A stretch of DNA of 64,000 bases from Spirosoma arboris (GTDB lineage: Bacteria > Bacteroidota > Bacteroidia > Cytophagales > Spirosomataceae): the NCBI RefSeq assembly GCF_009754945.1, contig NZ_WPIN01000003.1:1-64000 (forward strand), read 5' to 3'. The notes below the pieces were generated by a model. That model was not told where the DNA came from and ran no database searches. It saw only the letters and a list, made by a program, of their open reading frames with translations. The first letter of the stretch is position 1. Each line of letters starts with the position of its first letter. The translations under genes were made by a program, and so were the position numbers. Below, one piece after another: positions 7,547 to 14,921 of the stretch.

Positions 7547-7924
7547 ATGAAGTATCATTATTTAAATGAGGTTTCTATTATTAGACAAAAACTCTCCGAG
7601 CCTGATTCATTAGAATCTTATCTAAAAGGAGTTCTGATAGATGCTAATGTTACTAATGAAAAGCGGCAAAAATCAGTTAACTTACTAGTAAATGAAGGTT
7701 GGAATAGAAGGATGTTTTATGACTTATGCATGTATATAAATCATAATGAAGACCTTCCAGAAGAACAGCACGATCTGATTCGTGAATTCATGGATGACCT
7801 TTCTGAATTCAGGTCGCTAGCCAATTTAGTAATGGTAGAAATTGCTGGTGAGACGCCCAAAGAGAAGGCAGATTTTATGGGCTTTATATATTCTCACAAG
7901 TGGTACGAAGAAAGTGAGGACTAG
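7547..7924 (+). CDS. Hypothetical small acidic protein, possibly immunity-like
   Basis: 125 residues, acidic, helical, no signal peptide. Features include RQKLSEPDSLESYLKGVLID, CMYINHNEDLPEEQHDLIRE and a C-terminal KADFMGFIYSHKWYEESED. Small acidic single-domain proteins in accessory islands are often immunity proteins or antitoxins; the Imm35-like protein at 10039 is in the same region. No specific family recognised and no partner toxin visible. Confidence 0.6.
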   Translation: MKYHYLNEVSIIRQKLSEPDSLESYLKGVLIDANVTNEKRQKSVNLLVNEGWNRRMFYDLCMYINHNEDLPEEQHDLIREFMDDLSEFRSLANLVMVEIAGETPKEKADFMGFIYSHKWYEESED

Positions 7925-8142
7925 ATACATTTATTAAACTTCCCCAAACTTACTGCCGTAATAAAAAAAATACTGACCTTCTAGCTTTAATCATATAAAA
8001 TATCATGAATTATTAAACGCTAATAGAGAGAATACCATTTTTTGCCGATCAACCAAATTATACTCTTCTGAGAATTGCGCATCATTGAAATTCATAACCA
8101 AAAGTAGTATCGTAAGAAGGCAGGCTAATTTAAGTCGTGAAA

Positions 8143-8904
8143 ATGATAAGATTATTTATGAAATCCATACTGAAGCTTTTGGCTGTAACATTTTCCATTG
8201 GAATTCAGCTTACACATGCGCAGATGAAGAGTATTGAAATACCCTTTAATAGAAGGGGCGATACAACAATTGCTTATACATTTGTAAAGGAAGATATCAA
8301 GAAAGTCGGATTGCAGGATTTGACTATGGACAGGCAAGCTCTGCACTTTCGCTTCTGGATAACAAATCAAGCTGTGGATATATGGACGACTGATAAACAA
8401 AGATTTGAGGGTAACCTAATCAGTTACACAACTCCATATAACCCCGAAGAATATAAAAAACCAAAAAAACGAAAGAAGTTTTATCATAATTCAACAAAAA
8501 TAGACACCACTACCTCAAGACAGATTTACGAGTTAGCATGTAGTCTGTCGATTTTCGACATTCCGGTTCAGGATAGTATCAAAGGCTGGTCTTTAGGAAG
8601 CGATGGATATAGCGTTTCAGTAGAATTTTCTACTCCATTTCGCTATTCATTTAAACACTACTGGGGGCCTCATTTTCAACAAAATGTACGCGAAGCACAT
8701 ACAATTGATACTTTTTATCAATATCTAGATTCAACATTGGACATGAGTAAAGAATGGTCATCTTTTATTAGTAAATTACCTAAAGGGTGCTATCATACTG
8801 GCACCCTCAGTGTACATTGTAACAATCGGAAGAAGAGAAAAGAAACACCCCAAATTAAAACCGGAAATCTTCAATGTATAAATTCAGCTTCTTATAATAA
8901 ATAA
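8143..8904 (+). CDS. Exported hypothetical protein
   Basis: About 253 residues with an N-terminal signal peptide (SILKLLAVTFSIGIQLTHAQ) and a mainly beta/mixed mature part without known motif; the centre has a Lys-rich turn (KKPKKRKKF). ATG codons at 8143 and 8158 both place the signal correctly; a GTG at 8137 would also be in frame, and I prefer the ATG. Lone plus-strand cargo gene in the phage-derived region. Role unknown. Confidence 0.6.
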   Translation: MIRLFMKSILKLLAVTFSIGIQLTHAQMKSIEIPFNRRGDTTIAYTFVKEDIKKVGLQDLTMDRQALHFRFWITNQAVDIWTTDKQRFEGNLISYTTPYNPEEYKKPKKRKKFYHNSTKIDTTTSRQIYELACSLSIFDIPVQDSIKGWSLGSDGYSVSVEFSTPFRYSFKHYWGPHFQQNVREAHTIDTFYQYLDSTLDMSKEWSSFISKLPKGCYHTGTLSVHCNNRKKRKETPQIKTGNLQCINSASYNK

Positions 8905-9023
8905 GCAAAAAAACAAGATATAATATTAGTAAATTTAGCTGACACAACTTTTCAAATTTGAAAGACTATTCAATAAAATTAAATTCATTTTCCGAGTAAA
9001 AAATCATACTTTTTCTGGAACAG

Positions 9024-9263
9024 TTATATAACTACCAATTTTGTTAGTTGGTCAAAGATTTTACCCAAGCCAAACACTTCTACAAGCTTTGTTTTAAGTG
9101 TTGCTATTATATACTCAGATGAATCATAGGATATGTTTATCGTCTGTTGCCTCAACCTTTCTTGCCCTAGCGAATCTAGTTCAATCACTAATTGATTGTT
9201 ACCTAAGGATATCTGATGAACTCTGTAAGATTCCCCTAAAAGTGATCGGTTGAAAAATAGAGC
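9024..9263 (-). pseudogene. C-terminal fragment of an unknown gene cut by an IS3 element
   Basis: The reverse strand from about 9263 to a TAA at 9024-9026 reads as a coding tail of about 75 residues (SLLGESYRVHQISLGNNQLV ... YIIATLKTKLVEVFGLGKIF), with regular codon use and no internal stop. There is no start codon, and the frame is broken at the C-run (9263-9270) that begins the IS3-like remnant, so the 5' part was removed. Identity unknown. Between 8905 and 9023 nothing else is seen. Confidence 0.5.
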
Positions 9264-9612
9264 CCCCCCCTAACTTTTCACAAAAGGGGAGAAAAATGAA
9301 AGCAAACCGATTCAGTGAAGCCCAAATCGTGGCTATCCTTAAACAACAGCAAAATGGCTACACCGTTGTACAAATCGCTCGTGAACATGGCATTAGTGAA
9401 GCCACCTTCTACAATTGGAGGCAGAAATACGGCTGCATGGAAGCTTCCGAGTTGAAACGGCTCAAAGATTTCGAAGACGAGAACCGACGGCTGAAGAAAA
9501 TGTATGCCGAACTGAGCCTGGACCATGAAGTCATAAAAGAAGCCCTCAAAAAAAGGGGTAGGGCCTGCTCAACGTCGTCAGTTGGCTCAGTGGATTGACA
9601 AATCCTATAGCC
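9264..9612 (+). mobile_element. Partial IS3-family element (orfA and start of orfB)
   Basis: Left end near the C8 run and ACTTTTCACAAAAGGGG, then complete orfA (9296-9598). The slippery run CAAAAAAAGG at about 9547-9556 would permit the usual -1 frameshift into orfB, whose first codons are present (KKGVGPAQRRQLAQWIDKSY). Shortly after, near 9605-9612, sequence changes to a minus-strand phage gene, so nearly all of orfB (the DDE integrase) is missing and the element is dead. Confidence 0.65.
9296..9598 (+). CDS. IS3-family transposase OrfA (HTH subunit)
   Basis: 100 residues beginning MKANRFSEAQIVAILKQQQN with the HTH_Tnp_1 domain (about 1-60; QIAREHGISEATFYNWRQKY) and the leucine-zipper-like tail (LKRLKDFEDENRRLKKMYAE) typical of the IS407-like group. 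OrfA binds IS ends and is normally fused by -1 frameshifting to OrfB. The partner catalytic part is truncated here, so at most this protein could act as a repressor or inhibitor of related elements. Confidence 0.8.
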   Translation: MKANRFSEAQIVAILKQQQNGYTVVQIAREHGISEATFYNWRQKYGCMEASELKRLKDFEDENRRLKKMYAELSLDHEVIKEALKKRGRACSTSSVGSVD

Positions 9613-9956
9613 AGCTCATAATAGGAGATGGTGCCCGCCATTACCTGGAGTCCTGTTGTCAACAGAATGGGCCGAATGGCCAGGCTAGGGTGCTCCGAGA
9701 TTAGCCCTGGTGCAATTGGCTCTTTCCCGGCCAGGATCCGTGGCCTGGCTATTGCTTCCATTCGAGCTGCAAAGGAGGCTTCTACGTGCCAGAGTCCTGA
9801 GATACTTACATAACCGTTCATAGTGTTGTTTACCGCCTTACTTGGCGTTTCATTTGTAAAGTTGCTATCGCCAGTAGGCTCTGGAAAGGACATAAAAAAG
9901 CCAGCCGGTTCGGCGTTCCGATCTGGCTGGAGCTGGCGATGGATATATTCACTCAA
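9605..9956 (-). pseudogene. Phage gene fragment cut by the IS3 element
   Basis: The frame from ATG 9956 (MSEYIHRQLQPDRNAEPAGF) reads smoothly (NFTNETPSKAVNNTMNGYVS ... ARPRILAGKEPIAPGLISEH) to about 9605, where it enters IS3 sequence; the ORF then continues fortuitously to 9546. Base composition and the GGCC-rich words match the phage blocks at 1-5374 and 12711-14589 and differ from the AT-rich cargo around it. Product unknown; the C-terminus is lost. Confidence 0.5.
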
Positions 9957-10038
9957 TTAATTACTTTGTGACTACTAAATAAATCGTATCAATTCGATGC
10001 TTCCTAACTTAAGATAGGATTATTCAACACTATGAGAT

Positions 10039-10389
10039 ATGCTAACTTTTGAATCAGCAAGGGAACTCGCTCAGTCTTACATTCATAAGATGAATGAGAA
10101 TCATGTTGACTATGATCCGGTGTATTTATCTTATCTACGTCGAAATGACCCTACCTATACACAAGTAAAAACAACTTTAGTCTTAACAGATAGCCAAGAA
10201 GAATCCTTCGGCTGGATATTTTTCTATAATTCTAAAGAATTTTTAGAAACAGGTAATCTTAGCTATGCACTGGGGGGTAACTCGCCCATTATTATTAATA
10301 AACAAACCGGTGAATTATGGGAAACTGGTACAGCTCACCCTGTGGAATACTACATTGAGAAATATAAGGCAAAAATCAAAACTGTCTAA
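10039..10389 (+). CDS. Imm35 (YrhB-like) immunity-type protein
   Basis: 116 residues. The N-terminus (FESARELAQSYIHKMN) and the core GWIFFYNSKEFLETG ... LGGNSPIIINKQTGELWETG with the ending HPVEYYIEKYK match the YrhB/Imm35 domain, found in contact-dependent or polymorphic toxin immunity proteins and in stand-alone YrhB proteins. No toxin gene is next to it, so it may be an orphan immunity gene. The ATG lies just after a leader sequence (9985-10030) that resembles those before 11235, 11974 and 14922. Confidence 0.7.
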   Translation: MLTFESARELAQSYIHKMNENHVDYDPVYLSYLRRNDPTYTQVKTTLVLTDSQEESFGWIFFYNSKEFLETGNLSYALGGNSPIIINKQTGELWETGTAHPVEYYIEKYKAKIKTV

Positions 10390-10410
10390 CATAAAAGCAC
10401 TTATAAAAAA

Positions 10411-10872
10411 ATGAGAAAGAGTATGTTAATTGTGCTTACTTTGGCTGTTATATCTTCCGTAATATATTATTATCTAGCAGACACTTTTTTCTCAAAATCA
10501 GATGCTATTGAGGAATTGGCAAACATGAAAATAAAGATTAAAGATGATTTCACTGTAGTACAAAATGAGACTTCAAACGCACTTGGTGATTACTCTCACG
10601 TATTCAAGTTGAAAATATCTAAAAACGATGCACGGGCGGTTGATAAGACAATTCGGTTATCAACCGATTATGATACTACAGATCTAAACTCTTCTGCTTT
10701 TTTCCCGAAGTATACAGGTAATAGGTTGAAAACTTGGGTAATCAAAGATTACAAAAATGCACAAATGATAATACGAGATCAATATTTTCCAATTGATACA
10801 GGAATTATCGCCAGTTTTAAAAGAGTCAGCCTTAAGAGAGATACACTCACCTTTTATAACGTTATCGAGTAA
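10411..10872 (+). CDS. Membrane-anchored or exported hypothetical protein
   Basis: 153 residues with an N-terminal hydrophobic segment (MLIVLTLAVISSVIYYYLA, about 4-22) that could be an uncleaved signal anchor, followed by a soluble beta-rich domain. It begins 21 bases after the Imm35-like gene and is probably cotranscribed with it. AT-rich. No family recognised; the pairing could mean an accessory to the immunity function, but that is speculation. Confidence 0.55.
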   Translation: MRKSMLIVLTLAVISSVIYYYLADTFFSKSDAIEELANMKIKIKDDFTVVQNETSNALGDYSHVFKLKISKNDARAVDKTIRLSTDYDTTDLNSSAFFPKYTGNRLKTWVIKDYKNAQMIIRDQYFPIDTGIIASFKRVSLKRDTLTFYNVIE

Positions 10873-10978
10873 TTTAGACTATACTTATTTAATGAGTTAA
10901 ATTGTATAATTTAACTATCTTATTTTATTTTATTGTAAGGGCCTTAATTGCAGGTTTATTCTCATAACATATTCTTAG

Positions 10979-11188
10979 TTATTCAACCGATTTAAGTGAA
11001 ATGCAAAACGTGGCCCAGCCTGTCTCCTGAAGTTGCGCCAATTCCAGAACCCAAACAGCCGAACGGCCTCGTAATAAAACCCGTTTCGCCAGTGGCTCGT
11101 GATTTCGGTATTAAATTGTGTAGCTTTTGGCGATTAATTAGATAGTGTTGATTCGAAGCTTCTTACCATAACGTTTGATTATACAACA
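10979..11188. repeat. Dispersed repeat copy 1 (DUF1353 gene 3' end plus leader)
   Basis: Starts GTTATTCAACCGATTTAAG, contains a degraded copy of the 3' end of the phage DUF1353 gene (about 11010-11093, compare 12711-12800), then a segment not found in that gene ending TTACCATAACGTTTGATTAT. About 200 bases; near copy at 11713-11955. The plus-strand gene at 11235 starts 47 bases after it. The remaining sequence of the 10873-11234 gap shows no gene. Confidence 0.75.
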
Positions 11189-11234
11189 GGAGAATTCCCC
11201 TTTTACAGCTTTACTGTTCTAAACACATCACTCA

Positions 11235-11675
11235 ATGAAGCACTCAATGCATACTCTTCTCGTTCTTGTGGGCGTGGCCTGCTCTACAACCTTGTTTGCT
11301 CAAGTTAAGGTCACTACCCAGATTAATGGTGACGCCACTACTGGCAAACAACTCATTCAAGCCACTGCCACTGGTGGATCAGGTAATTACAGTTACGCCT
11401 GGGGCCTCAATACGCCTGGTGTCGTTCCGCCAAATAATGCCTCGGAAGTTTTACTAGTTCCTGCTCAAGATGCGGAATACATTGTCTTTGTTAGAGACAA
11501 GCAAACTGGAGTTAGTGCTTATTCGACTATACTCGTGAAAGCACCAGTTGTCAACGAAAAGCACCTGCTCAAAATACCCGGTGAAGATTATAAAATGAAG
11601 TTTCAATACTCGGCAACAGGAGCAGTTCCGGATCAACGAGGAAATAAGTGGTTTCGCTATGACACTAGAGATTAA
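11235..11675 (+). CDS. Small secreted protein with SprB-like repeat
   Basis: 146 residues: signal peptide (about 1-22, ending TTLFAQ), then one Ig/SprB-like module with the hallmark ATGGSGNYSYAWGL, seen in adhesin repeats of Bacteroidota, and a short C-terminal tail. No C-terminal T9SS sorting domain is evident, so periplasmic or surface location is uncertain. Flanked on both sides by copies of the dispersed phage-derived repeat, as if inserted as a unit. Confidence 0.65.
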   Translation: MKHSMHTLLVLVGVACSTTLFAQVKVTTQINGDATTGKQLIQATATGGSGNYSYAWGLNTPGVVPPNNASEVLLVPAQDAEYIVFVRDKQTGVSAYSTILVKAPVVNEKHLLKIPGEDYKMKFQYSATGAVPDQRGNKWFRYDTRD

Positions 11676-11712
11676 TTAGTACCGTGAATTATAGTTAGGT
11701 TTACATATTGGT

Positions 11713-11955
11713 AGTTATCTAATCGATTTAAGAAAAATGCAAAATGGCCATTCCTAAATAAGATTGGCCATTTTGCATTTTATCTATTTTTCGCCTAGCT
11801 CCTGAATTTGCGCCAATTCCAGAAGCCAAACAGCCCCGTAATAAAGCCCGTTTCGCCAGTAGCTCGTGATTTCGGCATTAAATTGTGTAGCTTTTGGCGA
11901 TTAATTAGATAGTGTTGATTCGAGGCTTCTTACCATAACGTTTGATTATACGACT
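11713..11955. repeat. Dispersed repeat copy 2
   Basis: Same architecture as copy 1: TTATCTAATCGATTTAAG start, degraded DUF1353-gene 3' end (about 11790-11864), then the shared leader segment (CTCGTGATTTCGG ... TTACCATAACGTTTGATTATAC). It carries an extra inverted repeat, GCAAAATGGCCA (11739-11750) against TGGCCATTTTGC (11766-11777), partly shared with the native locus near 12675. Followed at 20 bases by the small ORF at 11974. Confidence 0.75.
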
Positions 11956-11973
11956 TATAAATCTCTGGCAATT

Positions 11974-12117
11974 ATGAAAATTAATTCTCTTGGCCTTATT
12001 GCTCTCAGCTTCGTATGTGTGGCTCTAATTGCTGTGACGGGTAATTATATATTCTCTCTACCGGCTGACTTTTTCGTTTTATTATCTATTTGGCAACGTC
12101 GTAGAGTAAATCAATAA
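11974..12117 (+). CDS. 47-residue membrane protein
   Basis: Reads MKINSLGLIALSFVCVALIA, then VTGNYIFSLPADFFVLLSIW and a basic tail (QRRRVNQ). One or two hydrophobic helices and a positive C-terminus. It begins 20 bases after repeat copy 2, the same spacing style as the cargo genes at 10039 and 11235. That placement and the uninterrupted hydrophobic profile are the only support; a chance ORF cannot be excluded. Confidence 0.4.
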   Translation: MKINSLGLIALSFVCVALIAVTGNYIFSLPADFFVLLSIWQRRRVNQ

Positions 12118-12249
12118 CCGCTTGGGTTTGAGCATTGACTGAATGCCAACAACGCTTGTTTTTATGTTATTAGGCTAACATATTGCCACTTATACGCCAA
12201 CATTCTAGCTCAAAAATGGGTCTAGCTACAAACATGTAAATAACTGATT

Positions 12250-12576
12250 ATGAAAACACTTACAACCTGGATAAGCTTACTGGTTTCCACAGCAGGTTTG
12301 GCTCAGCAGAGTCCAATCAAAGGACAAGGAAATTCAGTACCCAATATTGATAATATGCCCGTTCTCAAGGGTCGTGGCAGTGCATTGGATATGCCAACCC
12401 GAAATGGAAAGGGGGAAGCTATTCCCATGCCTAATCGACCTATGCCCGTTCCTACGACTTCGGAACAACAAGTTGCCACAAGTTTGAAAGCATTGGGAGA
12501 ACCACTGAAGCCTTGGCCAACTGATTCATTAAATTGGCTAAACCCTACTATGACCCTACCTAGCAAGAAGAACTAA
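12250..12576 (+). CDS. Small secreted Pro-rich protein
   Basis: 108 residues: signal peptide (TLTTWISLLVSTAGLAQQ) followed by a low-complexity mature part rich in Pro, Gly, Asn and Met with imperfect repeats (GKGEAIPMPNRPMPVPTTSE). Likely disordered, periplasmic or exposed. No family recognised. Cargo gene on the plus strand, ending about 70 bases before the native copy of the dispersed repeat. Confidence 0.5.
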   Translation: MKTLTTWISLLVSTAGLAQQSPIKGQGNSVPNIDNMPVLKGRGSALDMPTRNGKGEAIPMPNRPMPVPTTSEQQVATSLKALGEPLKPWPTDSLNWLNPTMTLPSKKN

Positions 12577-12648
12577 ACTGTTACATTTCTTATAATGGCT
12601 AGCAGGAGTGTCAAGTTATAATCTTGAAAGAATCACCTTGCATAATCG

Positions 12649-12800
12649 GAGTTATTCAACTAATTTAAGAAAAATGCAAAACGGCTATTCCTAAATAAGA
12701 TTGGCTCGGCCTAACGTGGCCCGGCCTGTCGCCTGAAGTTGCGCCAATTCCACCACCCAAACAGCCGAACCGCCCCGTAATAAAGCCCGTTTCGCCAGTG
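12649..12800. repeat. Dispersed repeat, native copy at the DUF1353 gene end
   Basis: GAGTTATTCAACTAATTTAAG followed by AAAAATGCAAAACGG and then the real 3' end of the minus-strand DUF1353 gene (stop at 12711). It is the probable source of the copies at 10979 and 11713, which diverge from it after the words equivalent to CGCCAGTGG near 12800, where the copies switch to a different leader segment. Confidence 0.65.
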
Positions 12801-13136
12801 GCCAGGGTCAAACCGTTCCATTAGCGCTAAGTAAACATTATCTGCATACGCCCGGCCATCGGCTCCACAGAGTCCTGGATAGGTCAGGATAAACCGTTCC
12901 CATTCCAGGTACAGGCAATCGTGGGCAATGGCCGCTAAATTAGTGCGGTTGTTATAGGCAGGTAGTAGGCTCTGACTCCAGGGTGGCGTGCTGTGGCAAT
13001 CGGTTAGAAAGTTAGCCTTTATCAGTACCATCCTGGTATCTTCTAGTTCTACCCAAACATCCTGTAAAACCGTCATTTGGTCGGTCTTCGGGAGCTGGCT
13101 ATTGATCAGTATTGCCAAACTATAAGACCGATCCAA
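12711..13136 (-). CDS. DUF1353 phage protein
   Basis: 141 residues. The core ANFLTDCHSTPPWSQSLLP, then RTNLAAIAHDCLYLEW and ADNVYLALMERF match DUF1353, a domain common in tailed phages and prophages, with conserved Asp and His residues (TDCHSTP, AAIAHD). Some authors suspect a peptidase-like role; function is unproven. Start ATG at 13136 gives the usual family length. It is the most intact gene of this phage fragment and the donor of the repeats at 10979 and 11713. Confidence 0.75.
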   Translation of the reverse strand: MDRSYSLAILINSQLPKTDQMTVLQDVWVELEDTRMVLIKANFLTDCHSTPPWSQSLLPAYNNRTNLAAIAHDCLYLEWERFILTYPGLCGADGRAYADNVYLALMERFDPGHWRNGLYYGAVRLFGWWNWRNFRRQAGPR

Positions 13137-13161
13137 CCGACTAATAAAAGTGCATCCATGC

Positions 13162-13611
13162 CTACAATTCGCCCCGGTGGTCGATGTTGGCTATTTCGCC
13201 CTGGGTAAGCGCGTAGATAAGCGTCGTGACCGGCGTTTTATCGGTTATGGGTAGGCCTATTTTCTTTAGGTCTCCTAGTGTAATTGCCTGGAAATAATCT
13301 CGCTGGCTAATGGCTCCCTCGGTTCCAGGCTCCACCACCTGGCCTGCTGCATTCACCAAAGAACCTACTGTTTGCCGGGTTACGATCTGATCGGCGTAGC
13401 GTTGCAGGCTGGCCTGACGCTGGACTGGGGTTAGGGTTTCATCGTCCGCTATGAGCTCGGTCATTGGCTTACTGGTGGCATTGTCCAGGGTGATTACCCG
13501 TACCTGTTGAACCATGTTCAAATCTGCCGTAATGACAAAATTCTCATGTTTGCCTACTCGTTTAAATCCGGTTGGCTTTTCGGGGCTGATGGATTGGCTA
13601 ATTGACTCCAT
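13162..13611 (-). CDS. Phage-type hypothetical protein
   Basis: 149 residues, soluble, starting MESISQSISPEKPTGFKRVG; contains VRVITLDNATSKPMTELIAD and a C-terminal TTLIYALTQGEIANIDHRGE. Lies between the DUF1353 gene and the tail-fibre-like pseudogene with short gaps and the same orientation. Probably a virion-associated or tail-region protein by position; family not recognised. Confidence 0.6.
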   Translation of the reverse strand: MESISQSISPEKPTGFKRVGKHENFVITADLNMVQQVRVITLDNATSKPMTELIADDETLTPVQRQASLQRYADQIVTRQTVGSLVNAAGQVVEPGTEGAISQRDYFQAITLGDLKKIGLPITDKTPVTTLIYALTQGEIANIDHRGEL

Positions 13612-13632
13612 AAAGGGAAGTAAAAAAGGTTG

Positions 13633-14279
13633 TTAGAATGTAGTGAGGGCAGTCCGTTTCCAGCCTGCCGCTGTTTTGACATAGACATAGGTAGCATCCC
13701 AGGCCACTTGCCCTACTACTCCGTTGGTGTCGCTGGTGCTGGTGGCCAGTGGAGTCTTTTACGTGGAGCGCACTGGTAGGGGAGCTCGTATTGGCGCCCA
13801 TTTTTCCATTGGTGGCATTGCCCGAATTAATGTTCACCGTAGACCCATCCAGGTTAAGATTCAGGTAAACACCATTCGTGCGGTCATAACACAAAATACC
13901 CCCATTCCCCGGTGAAGCCCCATAAATGATTTCTACCCCGGAATCCGAGGTGGGAACCCTGGACCTAGAGTCCTGACTGATAGAGGGCTGTAGTGCCCAT
14001 TGTGGTCGCCGTCGATTGTACTTTGGTATCCAGACTGCCCGTCAGGGAAATTTTGCCCGCCCGGTAAATCGCATCGGTATTACTGCCACCAGGTTGATTA
14101 TCGGATGTTCGTAGCCAGGTAGTCAGGTTGCCATTGATGGCAGTCGTTACCCAGTCAATCAGTTGATAAAGTAAATAGCGTACAAAAGAGGCCTTACTTC
14201 TCCGCTGTTGGGTCGGAGTGACATCGGGAATGTTGGAATCAATCAGGCTTTTTAACAGGGTGTCGCCGGGTGCTGCCAT
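13633..14279 (-). pseudogene. Tail-fibre-like protein gene broken by frameshifts
   Basis: Three consecutive frames make one protein. 14279 to about 13970 starts MAAPGDTLLKSLIDSNIPDV. About 13970 to 13750 encodes VEIIYGASPGNGGILCYDRT and NATNGKMGANTSSPTSALHV. About 13750 to the TAA at 13633-13635 encodes TNGVVGQVAWDATYVYVKTA and ends GWKRTALTTF, the typical C-terminus of Bacteroidota phage or prophage tail proteins. At least two frameshifts separate the parts, so the gene is dead unless recoded. It would have been a receptor-binding or tail-tip protein. Confidence 0.65.
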
Positions 14280-14300
14280 CGGCTGGGTTATTGGGGATTA

Positions 14301-14589
14301 TTACGCGTTAAAAGAAATGTCAAAACTTAAGTCAAAATCGACGTCGGCAAAGATGCTGGCGCTGTCGAAGGTTTCCAGAAACCAGGTAGGGTGCCAGTTC
14401 CTGGCTTTGGCTGTTACCTGCACATAGTTGAGCGCTCCGATGGTTCGGCTTATTTCCAATCGAAAGCCATTGCCGGGCTCGCCAGCCAGATAGGCGTGGC
14501 CGTTTCGATCTAACCAAATGGCCAACCATCTCGAGGCCCGGTTCGTCTCTAGCCAGTCGGATCATATTGGATATCTGCGCTCGAATCAA
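14301..14589 (-). pseudogene. Remnant of a phage tail-region gene
   Basis: Two overlapping frames carry pieces of one coding region: upstream SNMIRLARDEPGLEMVGHLV (near 14589-14530), then after a frameshift WLDRNGHAYLAGEPGNGFRL ... ALNYVQVTAKARNWHPTWFL and an acidic end DVDFDLSFDISFNA (stop 14301). It precedes the tail-fibre pseudogene by 22 bases. No family recognised; decayed 5' end of the phage block. Confidence 0.45.
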
Positions 14590-14921
14590 CGAACGCTCGC
14601 CAACATATTAAGCCACTATCGGGCTTGATACTACCAAAATCAGGGTTTAAAAAATACTTTTTTGAATGTTTTGGAACGTGTGAAACAATGCGCTTACGCA
14701 TGAGTCAATTAGTAGTATTTTCATTATTAAAACGGTTAATGTCAAGACTTTAAGTGTACATAATATATTTTACATCCTACTGGTAAATTTATTTATTTAC
14801 ATTTTCAAATACGTAAAAGTGTAAATTTCGATCTTAATGGAAAATCTATATCACCTATTTTAATTTTGCATAACGTTTGACTATTCAACAGATTGGAAAG
14901 CCTTTTTACACACCAGCTATG
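14590..14921. promoter_or_regulatory. AT-rich leader of the LRR lipoprotein gene
   Basis: Gene-free and very AT-rich from about 14640. It holds TAATTTTG at 14861-14868, which fits the Bacteroidota -7 element TAnnTTTG, followed by GCATAACGTTTGACTATTCAACA (14868-14890), a relative of the leader ends before 11235 and 11974. A clear -33 TTTG at the right distance is not obvious. Probably the promoter region of the gene at 14922. Confidence 0.4.

Noticed and set aside
10979..12800. Integron attC-type cassette array
   Set aside because: Repeats derive in part from a phage gene 3' end, lack visible attC core sites, and no integron integrase is present; kept as an unnamed repeat/cargo arrangement.
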